This document shows, piece after piece, positions 1 through 8,005 of a stretch of 64,000 nucleotides of DNA. The notes beneath the pieces are model-generated. The model was not told the origin of the DNA, did not search any database, and saw only the letters and a program-made list of their open reading frames with translations. The stretch spans positions 620,001-684,000 of the forward strand of contig NZ_OY780958.1 in NCBI RefSeq assembly GCF_963675985.1. The letters run 5' to 3'. How positions within the stretch are numbered: position 1 is the stretch's first letter; each line of letters begins with the position of its first letter. This stretch comes from an uncultured Roseibium sp. (GTDB lineage: Bacteria; Pseudomonadota; Alphaproteobacteria; Rhizobiales; Stappiaceae). Position numbers and translations under genes: made by a program.

Positions 1-375
1 GTGTATTCGACTTTAAAATTAATTTGCCTCTTAGTTGAGTAAAATTGTCTCTATCTTCTGCAACCCTCTGAAAAGAAGAGGGAAACATCGGAAACATGTA
101 GGTGGAGGTCTCGCCTCGGACCATCAATGCGATGCCCCGGGCGGCAGTATTCAGCTGTTCCGCTTGGGTGAAACAGGGTGTTTTTCGGGATATTTTTTTG
201 AGAGAAAATTCGCTGCCAGGCGCGCGCAAGGTTACCAAATCCCAAAGGGAATACCCTTCCGGGTTCCTTTGCGGCAGATTTATAGGTGCAGGCATGGCGG
301 AAACCGGAGCGGCCCCGCTGGTGGTTCGGCTGCTGTGCCGCTCACAATGAAAGAAAGAGGAATGGTCCGGACCGG
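1..375. other. Left-edge stretch without a supported gene
   Basis: No frame here has a recognisable protein family or a good ribosome binding site. It includes the region downstream of the PilZ gene. An imperfect inverted repeat lies around 243-270 without a following T-run. Short T-runs near 180-206 could belong to a terminator of a gene left of the window, but no convincing stem precedes them. Confidence 0.4.
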
Positions 376-1005
376 TCAGTCGCTACTGGAAATATGATGT
401 TCCAGCAGTTCCCGGTTCTGGATCGCCGCGAATTCGACTGCAATGCCGCCTTCGATGCGGCGAACGACACGGGCGCGCATCTTGCCGAGCGCGATGCTGT
501 CGCCGGGTTCCGGCTGGACGTCGGTGGCAAGAGCCGCACCGGAAAGGGACACGTCGATGATCCGGCACATGTGTTCCGAGCCGTCCGGCAAGACGATCTT
601 GGTGATCGGATTTTTCGGAACGAAGCGGTCATGCCGGCGGTCTTCGGGCAGATTGAGTTCGTCGCGGTTGGCGAGCCAGGTCAGCACGTTGGCGATCTTG
701 TCGCGCTTGCGCGGCGTGTTGCGCAGTTCGACCGCGAAGCCGCCATCGAAGAGGCGGGCGATCCGGCCTTCCACGCGGCTCAGGTGATCGAGATAGGCAA
801 CTACCCGTTCGCCGACGCGGCCGGATACGGGGGTGATCATGGCCATGCCGCCGGGCGACATATCGATGACCTGGCACGGATATTCGCGCCGGTCTTCGAG
901 CATGAAACGGCCGAGGATATTTACGGATACACGCTGATGCCGACGCCGGTCCGCTGCGTGAAGCGTTCTGCTTCCATCGGTTGCTGTAGCCAATCCGGCG
1001 CCCAT
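376..1005 (-). CDS. Tandem PilZ-domain protein
   Basis: A 209-residue cytosolic protein with two PilZ-like units. Unit 1 starts at about residue 19 with DRRRHQRVSV and unit 2 at about residue 122 with DRRHDRFVP. Each is followed by the family's D-x-S-x-x-G type motif (IDMSPGGMA and IDVSLSGAAL). PilZ domains bind cyclic di-GMP through the RxxxR arginines and the DxSxxG loop, so this is probably a c-di-GMP receptor acting on motility, surface polysaccharide or cell cycle. The second unit has RHDRF rather than a perfect RxxxR spacing and may be weaker. It lies 126 bp downstream of a PAS protein on the same strand, and a PilZ/PAS pair is common in Hyphomicrobiales. The output partner is unknown. 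Confidence 0.85.
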   Translation of the reverse strand: MGAGLATATDGSRTLHAADRRRHQRVSVNILGRFMLEDRREYPCQVIDMSPGGMAMITPVSGRVGERVVAYLDHLSRVEGRIARLFDGGFAVELRNTPRKRDKIANVLTWLANRDELNLPEDRRHDRFVPKNPITKIVLPDGSEHMCRIIDVSLSGAALATDVQPEPGDSIALGKMRARVVRRIEGGIAVEFAAIQNRELLEHHISSSD

Positions 1006-1131
1006 GCGTCTAATACCCGTTTGCCCCTACGCCTGACACGTATTCCGGGAACGGGCTCCATCGCACACGTCCCAAGGACTCGCAGTTTACGGGCGTGGGG
1101 TTAACGATATGTAAGGCGTCGGCACTTCCGC

Positions 1132-1776
1132 TTATGATTTTCCGCCCGAATAGACCGTCAGGTGTCCGACCTGGCGTTCCGCGCCTTGGGGAAGGCCGGA
1201 ATGCGGCAGGTTCATGCCTTCCGCCGTAAAGCGCGGAAGGATCGGATTGACCCCTTCGCCGGGCTTGAGGAAATACGGCCGCTCATCCGGCCAGACAAGA
1301 CGCAGGCTGGTGATCGACTGGTTCAAAATGGGATGCAGACCGAGCCAGTAGGGGCGTTCCATCGGGGTGGAGGAGCCCAGGATCCGGATGCGGCCCTCGC
1401 CGGGAACATTCAGCGGAAGAAGCAGCATTTCCATGTTCAGGTGCTGCTCGCGTTCGGTGTGGCCGGCCACTCCGATAACAGCCGCGGCCGCATCCTCGGA
1501 GATGGCGGCAATCAGGCTGGCGAGAGCCTCGCGATCCTTCTCGCTCCAGCCGCGCAGGAAATTGCGGCCTTTCAGCTCCCGGCAGTGTGCCGAGCACAGA
1601 CGGGTCCCGGCGAGCCGGTAACGCACGTCATGAGGCGAATTCACTTCGAGGATGAAGGTATCGCCCAGGAGCGAGCGAATCCGGCCGGGATCGATTTCGC
1701 TGCGGTTGGGGGCAGGACGCGCTCCGCGCAGATCATCCCAGTACTTGTAGAGTGTTTTGGATACGCCGTTCTTCAT
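1132..1776 (-). CDS. PAS-domain protein (PAS_5-like family)
   Basis: A 214-residue soluble protein beginning MKNGVSKTLYKYWDDLRG and containing the pattern LLGDTFILEV...VRYRLAGTRLC typical of the short PAS_5/DUF proteins of Hyphomicrobiales. There is no kinase, cyclase or DNA-binding domain, so it is a stand-alone sensory module that probably works through a partner. The ATG at 1776 is chosen because the PAS core begins soon after it. It is followed on the same strand by the PilZ gene, and both may share a promoter in the AT-rich region near 1937-1950. The ligand and partner cannot be read from the sequence. Confidence 0.75.
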   Translation of the reverse strand: MKNGVSKTLYKYWDDLRGARPAPNRSEIDPGRIRSLLGDTFILEVNSPHDVRYRLAGTRLCSAHCRELKGRNFLRGWSEKDREALASLIAAISEDAAAAVIGVAGHTEREQHLNMEMLLLPLNVPGEGRIRILGSSTPMERPYWLGLHPILNQSITSLRLVWPDERPYFLKPGEGVNPILPRFTAEGMNLPHSGLPQGAERQVGHLTVYSGGKS

Positions 1777-1936
1777 CTGATTATGCCCCTGTTTTAAAGA
1801 GCGGTGCCGAAATCGGGCGGGTTATGGCCACTTGTCCGAAATCGGGACACCTTTGCTTCTGTCTCCGTGTTTGGGTCCTGTTAAGCAGAGGGCGTGCCAA
1901 ATAGCGGAAAACCGGCGAGACGGTCAGCCGTTACGC

Positions 1937-1950
1937 TTAATTAAGGTTAA
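1937..1950. promoter_or_regulatory. TTAA-N6-TTAA site upstream of the PAS gene
   Basis: TTAATTAAGGTTAA sits 160 bp upstream of the PAS start. It resembles the CtrA site TTAA-N7-TTAA but has a 6-bp spacer, so CtrA binding is only a possibility. Confidence 0.25.
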
Positions 1951-1984
1951 CGATTGCTTGTCGTTGCCAAGGGGGCGGGCCTGC

Positions 1985-2158
1985 GGCACCTTAATGTTGC
2001 GTTAGGCAATCGGGGCTGACTGGGGGGCTGGCCCCTTCGAGGGCCTGACCAGCGGAGTTTCCATAGAGGTTGCTCCGGGGGAGCGTGGGGACGCGACCAG
2101 CCATCGTCATGTTGGCACAAACGCCTGTCACCACTATCGGTGGCAGGCGTTTTCTTTT
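1985..2158 (+). ncRNA. Candidate structured small RNA ending in a terminator
   Basis: This non-coding stretch can fold into successive hairpins. One is at about 2024-2053 (CTGGCCCC-TTCG-AGGGCC...CCAG), another near 2069-2082 (GCTCC/GGAGC), and it ends in a strong terminator at 2120-2158. No protein gene on the plus strand lies upstream for that terminator to serve. I do not see the SRP GGAAGGAAGCAGC loop, an RNase P core or a tmRNA CCA end. A 6S-like RNA is possible but unproven, and the 5' end is approximate. Confidence 0.35.
2120..2158 (+). terminator. Rho-independent terminator
   Basis: A 13-bp stem, AACGCCTGTCACC against GGTGGCAGGCGTT (one G-U pair), with a 6-nt loop is followed directly by TTTCTTTT. 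It ends the putative small RNA and lies about 95 bp before the rhomboid start. Confidence 0.8.
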
Positions 2159-2252
2159 GGGACGGCCGCCCCGCGGAACGGATTGTTTCCGCATGCCTTG
2201 CCATCGCCTTCATTTGACGTACATTTTGGCCGCGTCACAGAGAAGGCCCGAA

Positions 2253-3020
2253 ATGAACCATCACGTTTTCGAACACGGACGGGAAGAACCCGAAGAACGA
2301 AGACCCGAGCCGGTCTTTAACCTGCCCAAGGTGGTGGTCTGGCTCGCCGGGATCATGATCGTCCTGTTCGTGCTGCAGGCTTACGTGTTCTCCACACTGC
2401 TGAACAACGACATCATCATCTATTTCGCCTTCTGGCCGCTGCGCTACCAGGCGGATGTGTTGGCGACCGGAGCGGCTCCGGGAGGACTCGCCGCCGATGT
2501 CTGGACATTCGTCACCTATGCTTTTTTGCACGGCGGGATCACCCACATCGCCTTCAACATGCTGTGGATGATCGTTTTCGGAAGTGCTGTCGCCCGTCGG
2601 TTCGGGGCCTTGCGGTTCCTGGTCTTCTCGGCGCTTTGCGCCGCGGGTGGCGCAGCGATGCATCTGGCCACCCATTTCGACGGACAGGCGCCGATGATCG
2701 GGGCTTCGGCCGCGATTTCCGGCCACATGGCAGCCGCGGCGCGCTTCGTGTTCGAGCTGGGCGGCCCCGTAGGCGTGATGCGGAGGACGGACGATGCGGC
2801 CTTCCGGGTGCCTGCGGCCCCGTTGCTGCAATCCTTCTCCAACAGGTCCGTGGTTGCCTTCCTGGGGGTCTGGTTCGGAATGAACTTTCTGTTCGGCCAG
2901 ATCAATATACCCATGGCCGGTGGCGCGGGCTCGATCGCGTGGGAGGCGCACATCGGCGGTTTCCTGGCCGGGTTGCTCCTGTTTCCCCTGATCGATCCCG
3001 TTCCGAGGCGGCGATATTAA
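2253..3020 (+). CDS. Rhomboid-family intramembrane serine protease
   Basis: A 255-residue polytopic inner-membrane protein of the rhomboid fold. Helices are visible at about residues 27-50, 82-103 and 111-130 and toward the C terminus. The family's HGGITHIAFNMLW segment is at about residue 93, the active-site serine loop is GASAAISG near residue 152, and the catalytic His is in AHIGGFLAGLL near residue 234. The usual GASG motif is GASA here, a variant I associate with alphaproteobacterial rhomboids. The ATG at 2253 follows AGAAGG and precedes the hydrophilic N-terminal tail, whereas longer in-frame starts would run into the terminator at 2158. The natural substrate is unknown. Confidence 0.85.
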   Translation: MNHHVFEHGREEPEERRPEPVFNLPKVVVWLAGIMIVLFVLQAYVFSTLLNNDIIIYFAFWPLRYQADVLATGAAPGGLAADVWTFVTYAFLHGGITHIAFNMLWMIVFGSAVARRFGALRFLVFSALCAAGGAAMHLATHFDGQAPMIGASAAISGHMAAAARFVFELGGPVGVMRRTDDAAFRVPAAPLLQSFSNRSVVAFLGVWFGMNFLFGQINIPMAGGAGSIAWEAHIGGFLAGLLLFPLIDPVPRRRY

Positions 3021-3124
3021 CAATCATGCACTGCGACACTTTGCCTCGTTCGATTAATTTGCCATGATGCCCAACCGGATGCCGTGCGTCGGTGTCCCCT
3101 CGACGAAACGGGAGGAGTTGGCAA

Positions 3125-3556
3125 ATGACCGTTGGCATAATCTTGCAAGGCAAAGGATACGACGTGATTACGGCGCGCGGAACGACACCGCTGCGCGATA
3201 TTTGTTCCACCCTGGCGCAAAAGGGAATCGGCGCCATCCTGGTGACCGATGCGGCCGATCACATCGAAGGTATTATTTCCGAGCGTGACATCGTCAAGAC
3301 GCTGGCAGCCAAGGGGCCGGATTCCCTCGACATGCCGGCTTCGAGTGTCATGACCACCTCAGTCGTTACCTGCGGGGAAGAGGACGCGATCATGGACGTC
3401 ATGTCCAAGATGACTTCCGGCCGGTTCCGCCACGTGCCCGTTCTCAGGAGCGGCAAGGTCGTCGGTCTGATTTCCATCGGGGATGCGGTGAAATACAGGA
3501 TCGCCCAGGTCGAGATGGAAGCCGAGCAGATGCGGACCTACATCACCATGGCGTAG
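3125..3556 (+). CDS. Two-CBS-domain protein
   Basis: A 143-residue soluble protein made almost entirely of one CBS pair, with repeat 1 around residues 10-70 (TPLRDICSTLAQKGIGA...GIISERDIV) and repeat 2 around 75-135 (VMTTSVVTC...FRHVPVL...GLISIGD). CBS pairs bind adenine nucleotides or similar ligands, so a metabolic-sensor role is likely. There is no attached enzyme or channel. The ATG at 3125 is preceded by GGGAGGAG about 7 nt upstream, which favours it over the in-frame start at 3092. A clear terminator follows. Such small CBS proteins are common in alphaproteobacteria. Confidence 0.85.
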   Translation: MTVGIILQGKGYDVITARGTTPLRDICSTLAQKGIGAILVTDAADHIEGIISERDIVKTLAAKGPDSLDMPASSVMTTSVVTCGEEDAIMDVMSKMTSGRFRHVPVLRSGKVVGLISIGDAVKYRIAQVEMEAEQMRTYITMA

Positions 3557-3608
3557 GGGCGGCAGGCCAATTCAGGTCCGATCCAGGTTAGATCGCTGAC
3601 GTGCATTC

Positions 3609-3640
3609 AACACGGCCGCTCGTGTGGCCGTGTTTTTTTT
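3609..3640 (+). terminator. Rho-independent terminator between CBS gene and hisI
   Basis: A perfect 9-bp stem AACACGGCC/GGCCGTGTT with an 8-nt loop is followed by a T-run to 3640. It ends the CBS gene and separates it from the convergent hisI. Confidence 0.9.
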
Positions 3641-3646
3641 GGTGCC

Positions 3647-4102
3647 TTAGGCGCCGTAGACGTCCTTCGGGTCGTAGACCTTTTCCTTTTCCACACGTTC
3701 CAGGCGAAAGCCGCCGTCCGCTTCCTGAACGATCTTGCGGAAGAAGCAGGAGTTGAAGCCGGTGTGGCAGGTGGCGCCGTTTCCGGCGACTTCGACCTTG
3801 AGCCAGATGGCATCCTGGTCACAGTCGGTGCGGATTTCTTTCACATGCTGGACCTGGCCTGAGGTTTCGCCCTTTTTCCAGTAGGCCTGGCGAGAGCGGC
3901 TCCAATACCATGCTTCGCCGGTTTCGATGGTCCGGCGCAGGGCTTCGGCGTTCATGTAACCGACCATCAGAACGTCGCCCGAAATGTGGTCGGTCACCAC
4001 TGCGGCGATCAGGCCGTCGCCGTCGAATTTCGGCTGGAGAACCGCGCCGGTCTCGATTTCGGTCTTGTCGCCGCGCTCGGCGAAAATGGACGTCGCTGTC
4101 AC
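3647..4102 (-). CDS. hisI: Phosphoribosyl-AMP cyclohydrolase
   Basis: HisI opens the purine ring of phosphoribosyl-AMP, the third step of histidine biosynthesis, in the cytosol. The 151-residue product has the family signatures VLMVGYMNAEAL, the SRQAYWKKGETSG segment, the Mg-binding TDCDQDAIW and the zinc cysteines in TCHTGFNSCFF. It lacks a fused HisE pyrophosphatase domain, as is usual in alphaproteobacteria. The start is taken as the GTG at 4102 because longer starts overlap folE out of frame and add unrelated residues. It lies 35 bp downstream of folE on the same strand. The neighbourhood holds no other his genes. Confidence 0.95.
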   Translation of the reverse strand: MTATSIFAERGDKTEIETGAVLQPKFDGDGLIAAVVTDHISGDVLMVGYMNAEALRRTIETGEAWYWSRSRQAYWKKGETSGQVQHVKEIRTDCDQDAIWLKVEVAGNGATCHTGFNSCFFRKIVQEADGGFRLERVEKEKVYDPKDVYGA

Positions 4103-4137
4103 GTGTAACCCCTTGGCCTTTTTCAAAGGCGGGGGCT

Positions 4138-4809
4138 TTACCGGCTCCCGCCGCGGACCAGGCTCATGAACTTGGCCTGTTCGGCCGGTTCGTCCTGGAA
4201 AATTCCGGTGAACTGGGTGGTGATGGTGGACACACCCTGCTTCTGTACCCCGCGCATGGTCATGCACTGATGCTCGGCCTCGAGCATGACGGCAATCCCG
4301 CGCGGCGCGATCGTGTCGTCAATGGCGGAAGCGATTTGCGAGGTCAAGTGTTCCTGAGTCTGCAGTCGTTTGGCGAAGATGTCGACCACGCGGGCCAGCT
4401 TGGACAGGCCGACGACGCCGTCCGCCGGATAATAGGCGATATGGGCTTCGCCGATGAACGGCAGCATGTGGTGTTCGCAGAAGGAGTTGAAGGGGATGTT
4501 GCGGACCATGACAATGTCCTGATAGCCGCCCACATCCTCGAACACCCGTTCCAGATGGGCGAAGGGGTCTTCGAAATAGCCGGAATAGAGCTGTTCGAAC
4601 GCCTTGACGACCCGCTTGGGCGTGTCCACGAGCCCTTCGCGCTCGGGATCGTCGCCGGTCCAGGCGAGAAGCGTGCGCACGGCCGCTTCGGCTTCCTCAC
4701 GGCTCGGACGCTCGAGCTGATCGGGAGCCTTGCGCTCGAATTTCTTGCCGACTTGCTTGAGGACTGCGTCCATTTCGATCCCCGCTAATTTGCCCTGGTT
4801 ACTCGTCAT
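4138..4809 (-). CDS. folE: GTP cyclohydrolase I
   Basis: FolE converts GTP to 7,8-dihydroneopterin triphosphate, the first step of tetrahydrofolate (and queuosine precursor) synthesis. The 223-residue length is typical of the type IA enzyme. Visible signatures are DTPKRVVKAFEQLYSGY, the zinc and active-site segment FNSFCEHHMLPF, GLSKLARVVDIFAKRLQTQE, and the second zinc cysteine in HQCMTMRGVQKQG. It is transcribed toward hisI. The 268-bp divergent region on its other side (4810-5077) separates it from an Fe-S scaffold gene. Nothing unusual is seen. Confidence 0.97.
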   Translation of the reverse strand: MTSNQGKLAGIEMDAVLKQVGKKFERKAPDQLERPSREEAEAAVRTLLAWTGDDPEREGLVDTPKRVVKAFEQLYSGYFEDPFAHLERVFEDVGGYQDIVMVRNIPFNSFCEHHMLPFIGEAHIAYYPADGVVGLSKLARVVDIFAKRLQTQEHLTSQIASAIDDTIAPRGIAVMLEAEHQCMTMRGVQKQGVSTITTQFTGIFQDEPAEQAKFMSLVRGGSR

Positions 4810-5077
4810 ACGCTTTTCCCGACAGAGCAGATCACTCCACCGTACCTGTTATTAATCGGTCATCCGACGATGGAGGCTCCTTTTGGAGCTAACCCACGTT
4901 TGAATTGACCTCGTCCGGCTTGTGTCTCAGTGTTCCGAAGTGGATGATACGCCTTTCCGACTTACAGGGCGATTAACTCAGGCTCTTGCAGAAAACCGAC
5001 AACGACTGATCTATATAGGGAAAGTTGCGCGCGCTGCAATGCAGACGGTGATCACCCGGTTTCACGAAGAGGCGAGA

Positions 5078-5548
5078 ATGCTTGACGATATCTACAACGC
5101 CAGGATCCTGGAATTCGCGGGAAACATCCCGCGGATCGGGCGCCTGGAGCATCCTCAGGCGACGGCGAAAGCCCATTCCAAGTTATGCGGCTCCACAGTG
5201 ATTGTGGATCTTTGCCTGGAAGACGGGGTCGTGTCCGACTATGCCCATGACGTGAAGGCCTGCGCGCTCGGTCAGGCCTCCTCGTCGATCGTCGCCAGCC
5301 ACGTCATCGGGGCCACGCCGGAAGAGTTGCGCGAAGTTCAAAAGACCATGCGTACAATGCTGAAAGAGGGCGGCGAGCCGCCCACGGGTCGGTTCGAGGA
5401 CCTGAAATTCCTGGAGCCTGTACGCGAGTACAAGGCGCGCCATGCCTCGACCATGCTGGTGTTCGACGCGATCGTCGACGCGCTCGACCAGATCGAGGCA
5501 GGGCAGGCCGGCTCGGATGAGAAGACCATGGCTTTGTCAGGCAAATAG
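5078..5548 (+). CDS. NifU/IscU-like Fe-S cluster scaffold protein
   Basis: A 156-residue cytosolic protein starting MLDDIYNARILEFAGNIPR, with the IscU/SufU-type core: HSKLCGSTVIVDL (first Cys), KACALGQASSS (second Cys) and a C-terminal ARHAS segment where IscU has its third Cys. Such proteins are the alphaproteobacterial NifU-N family often found beside yidD, hisI and folE. The third ligand position appears to lack a Cys (the family usually keeps His or Asp nearby), so assembly activity is inferred. The start at 5078 follows GAAGAGGCGAG, while starts upstream add residues not seen in the family. Confidence 0.8.
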   Translation: MLDDIYNARILEFAGNIPRIGRLEHPQATAKAHSKLCGSTVIVDLCLEDGVVSDYAHDVKACALGQASSSIVASHVIGATPEELREVQKTMRTMLKEGGEPPTGRFEDLKFLEPVREYKARHASTMLVFDAIVDALDQIEAGQAGSDEKTMALSGK

Positions 5549-5603
5549 GCTGTGACAAAGAGGAGAAGCGGATCTCAGGCGGGAATGGCGTAACATCTTC
5601 GCG

Positions 5604-5924
5604 ATGAACATTTTGACAAACCTGCCGAAACTCGTCGGTATCGGCCTGATCCGGCTCTACCGCTATACGCTTTCGTCCTTCATGGGACGTGGATGCCGCT
5701 ATGCGCCGACCTGTTCGGACTACACCGAGGAGGCGATCCGCACCTACGGGCTGTGGGCGGGCGGTTGGATGGGCCTGTCCCGGATCCTGAGGTGCAATCC
5801 CTGGGGGGCATCCGGATACGATCCCGTTCCGGATCACCTGCCGGAGGGGCGGAACTGGTACCGCCCCTGGCGCTACGGCCACTGGACGGGAGCTCACATA
5901 AAAGAAGAGCATCGCCTGGACTAG
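5604..5924 (+). CDS. yidD: Membrane protein insertion efficiency factor YidD
   Basis: A 106-residue protein of the YidD family, which assists YidC/Sec-dependent insertion of inner-membrane proteins. The core motif RLYRYTLSSFMGRGCRYAPTC (about residues 18-38) and the segment SDYTEEAIRTYGLWAGGWMG, RILRCNPW and GYDPVP match the family closely, including its three conserved cysteines. It follows the Fe-S scaffold gene by 55 bp on the same strand, an arrangement common in Hyphomicrobiales. It is not next to rnpA/yidC here, which is normal for alphaproteobacteria. Confidence 0.95.
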   Translation: MNILTNLPKLVGIGLIRLYRYTLSSFMGRGCRYAPTCSDYTEEAIRTYGLWAGGWMGLSRILRCNPWGASGYDPVPDHLPEGRNWYRPWRYGHWTGAHIKEEHRLD

Positions 5925-6045
5925 ACGCGCTCGGAAACGGCCGCTCGAACGGTGGAAGTCTGTTTTATTCATTGACCCTGCGGCAGTCGGGTGCGAGGGT
6001 CACCGGAATAAAATACAACAATCCCGAGAGGGTGGAGAGCGGCAC

Positions 6046-7824
6046 GTGGAAGACTTCCATTTCATTATGATCAAGCCGACGCATTACGATGACGACGGTT
6101 ATCCGATCCAATGGCTGCGCTCCGCAATTCCCTCCAACACGCTCGCCTGCCTGAACGGCCTTGCCGAAGCCGCGATCGAGCGGAAGGCGCTCGGACCCGA
6201 TGTCCGGATCCATCTGCATACCTATGACGAGACCAATACACGGGTGAAGCCGGCAAAGATCATCCGCATGATCCAGCAGTCCGGCGGCAAAGCCCTGATC
6301 GGGCTGGTCGGGGTACAGTCCAACCAGTTTCCCCGGGCTGTCGATCTGGCGCAAAAGTTCCTCAAGGCGGACCTGCCGGTCGCCATCGGCGGCTTCCACG
6401 TCTCCGGATGCATGTCCATGCTCAAGGAAATGCCGCAGGAGATGGTCGACGCGCAGAAGATGGGGATCTCCTTCTTCGCCGGGGAGGCGGAGGATCTGCG
6501 TCTGGATGACGTCTTCCGCCACGCCTATGCGGGCGAACTGAAGCCGATCTACAATTTCATGTCGGACCTGCCGTCGCTCGACGGCGAGCCGACGCCGATC
6601 CTGCCGTCGAAGCACGTCCAGTTCACCGCCGGATCCCATTCCAGTTTCGATCTGGGGCGGGGCTGTCCGTTCCAGTGCTCCTTCTGCACGATCATCAACG
6701 TGCAGGGACGCAAGAGCCGGTTCCGTTCGTCTGACGACCTGGAGCGGATCATCCGGGACAATTACGCCCAGAAGATCAATCGCTTTTTCATCACCGACGA
6801 CAATTTCGCCCGCAACCGCCACTGGGAAGAACTGTTCGACCGGCTGATCTACCTGCGCGAGGAAGAAGGCTTCGACATCAAGTTCATCATCCAGGTCGAT
6901 ACGCTGTGTCACCGGATCAAGAACTTCATCGAGAAGGCGACGCGGGCTGGGGTCAACCGGGTGTTCATCGGGCTTGAGAACATCAACCCGGACAACCTGA
7001 TGGCCGCCAAGAAGCGCCAGAACAAGATCACCGAATACCGCGAGATGCTGCTCGCCTGGCGCGATCATGGTGCGACCACCTATGCCGGTTACATCATCGG
7101 CTTCCCGAACGACACCAAGGAATCGGTCCTGCGGGACATCGAGATCATCAAGAAGGAACTGCCGCTCGACCTCCTGGAGTTCTTCTTCCTGACGCCGCTG
7201 CCCGGATCGGAGGACCACAAGGTGCTGCTGGAAAAGGGCATCTGGATGGATCCGGACCTCAACAAGTACGATCTCAATCACCGGGTCAACCACCATCCGA
7301 CGATGTCGGATGAAGAGTGGGAGGACGCCTACCGCGCCGCCTGGGACAGCTATTACAGCATGGATCACGTCACGACGGTGCTGCGCCGGGCCGCGGCCCA
7401 CCCGAGAGGGCGTCCGGGCAACAAGCTGTTCCTGATGATGTGGTTCTGGCTGATGGTCCGCTACGAAGGCGTCCACCCGCTGGAAGGCGGCTATTTCCGG
7501 ATCAAGGTGCGTACCGACCGCCGCTCCGGCATGCCGATCGAAAATCCGCTGACTTTCTATCCTCGCTATCTCACCGAGATCGTGACCAAGCACTGGGCGA
7601 TCGTGAGCAACGTCGCCAGGTTCTACTGGCGCTACAAGGCGATCAAGCGGGCGCCGGATCGCAAGACCTATACGGATCTTGCCCTGACGCCGGTCGATCA
7701 GGACAACCAGAACGACCTGTCGATGATGACGGAGACCCGTGGGGGTCAGGAAGCGGTCGCCAGGGCCAAGCGGGACGCCGAATTGCGCCAGACCGGCAAG
7801 GATCGGGCGAAGGCGGCGAGCTGA
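6046..7824 (+). CDS. B12-binding-domain-like radical SAM protein
   Basis: A 592-residue protein. Residues 1-150 resemble the Rossmann-like cobalamin-binding region of B12 radical SAM enzymes (GLVGVQSNQFPRA, AIGGFHVSG) but show no DxHxxG cobalamin-ligand motif. The radical SAM core follows, with CPFQCSFC (Cys 207, 211, 214) binding the 4Fe-4S cluster. Further core pieces are FITDDNFARN, RVFIGLENINPDN and YIIGFPNDTKESV. The last about 150 residues are family-specific and basic. The GTG at 6046 has GGTGGAG about 9 nt upstream, and an ATG at 6067 is an alternative start. It lies upstream of the GNAT/C39 and ATP-grasp genes on the same strand, and a functional link is inferred from position only. 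Confidence 0.85.
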   Translation: MEDFHFIMIKPTHYDDDGYPIQWLRSAIPSNTLACLNGLAEAAIERKALGPDVRIHLHTYDETNTRVKPAKIIRMIQQSGGKALIGLVGVQSNQFPRAVDLAQKFLKADLPVAIGGFHVSGCMSMLKEMPQEMVDAQKMGISFFAGEAEDLRLDDVFRHAYAGELKPIYNFMSDLPSLDGEPTPILPSKHVQFTAGSHSSFDLGRGCPFQCSFCTIINVQGRKSRFRSSDDLERIIRDNYAQKINRFFITDDNFARNRHWEELFDRLIYLREEEGFDIKFIIQVDTLCHRIKNFIEKATRAGVNRVFIGLENINPDNLMAAKKRQNKITEYREMLLAWRDHGATTYAGYIIGFPNDTKESVLRDIEIIKKELPLDLLEFFFLTPLPGSEDHKVLLEKGIWMDPDLNKYDLNHRVNHHPTMSDEEWEDAYRAAWDSYYSMDHVTTVLRRAAAHPRGRPGNKLFLMMWFWLMVRYEGVHPLEGGYFRIKVRTDRRSGMPIENPLTFYPRYLTEIVTKHWAIVSNVARFYWRYKAIKRAPDRKTYTDLALTPVDQDNQNDLSMMTETRGGQEAVARAKRDAELRQTGKDRAKAAS

Positions 7825-8005
7825 CGTTTCGAAATCATCCGTGACGCTGCGGATCTTGCGTTTTTCGCAAGACAGGATCTCGCGATAGGAGTATTGAGAC
7901 TGTTGCTGCCGACGGCAGCGGGCGCGTCTTTTTCCGACCGCTTTTCGTCGGTGCGAAGGTTCAATTTTCCCGGCGCTTGTCCGCCGGGCTTTCGGGGCTG
8001 CATGA

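Noticed and set aside
1985..2158. SRP RNA, tmRNA or RNase P RNA
   Set aside because: Their diagnostic sequences are absent.
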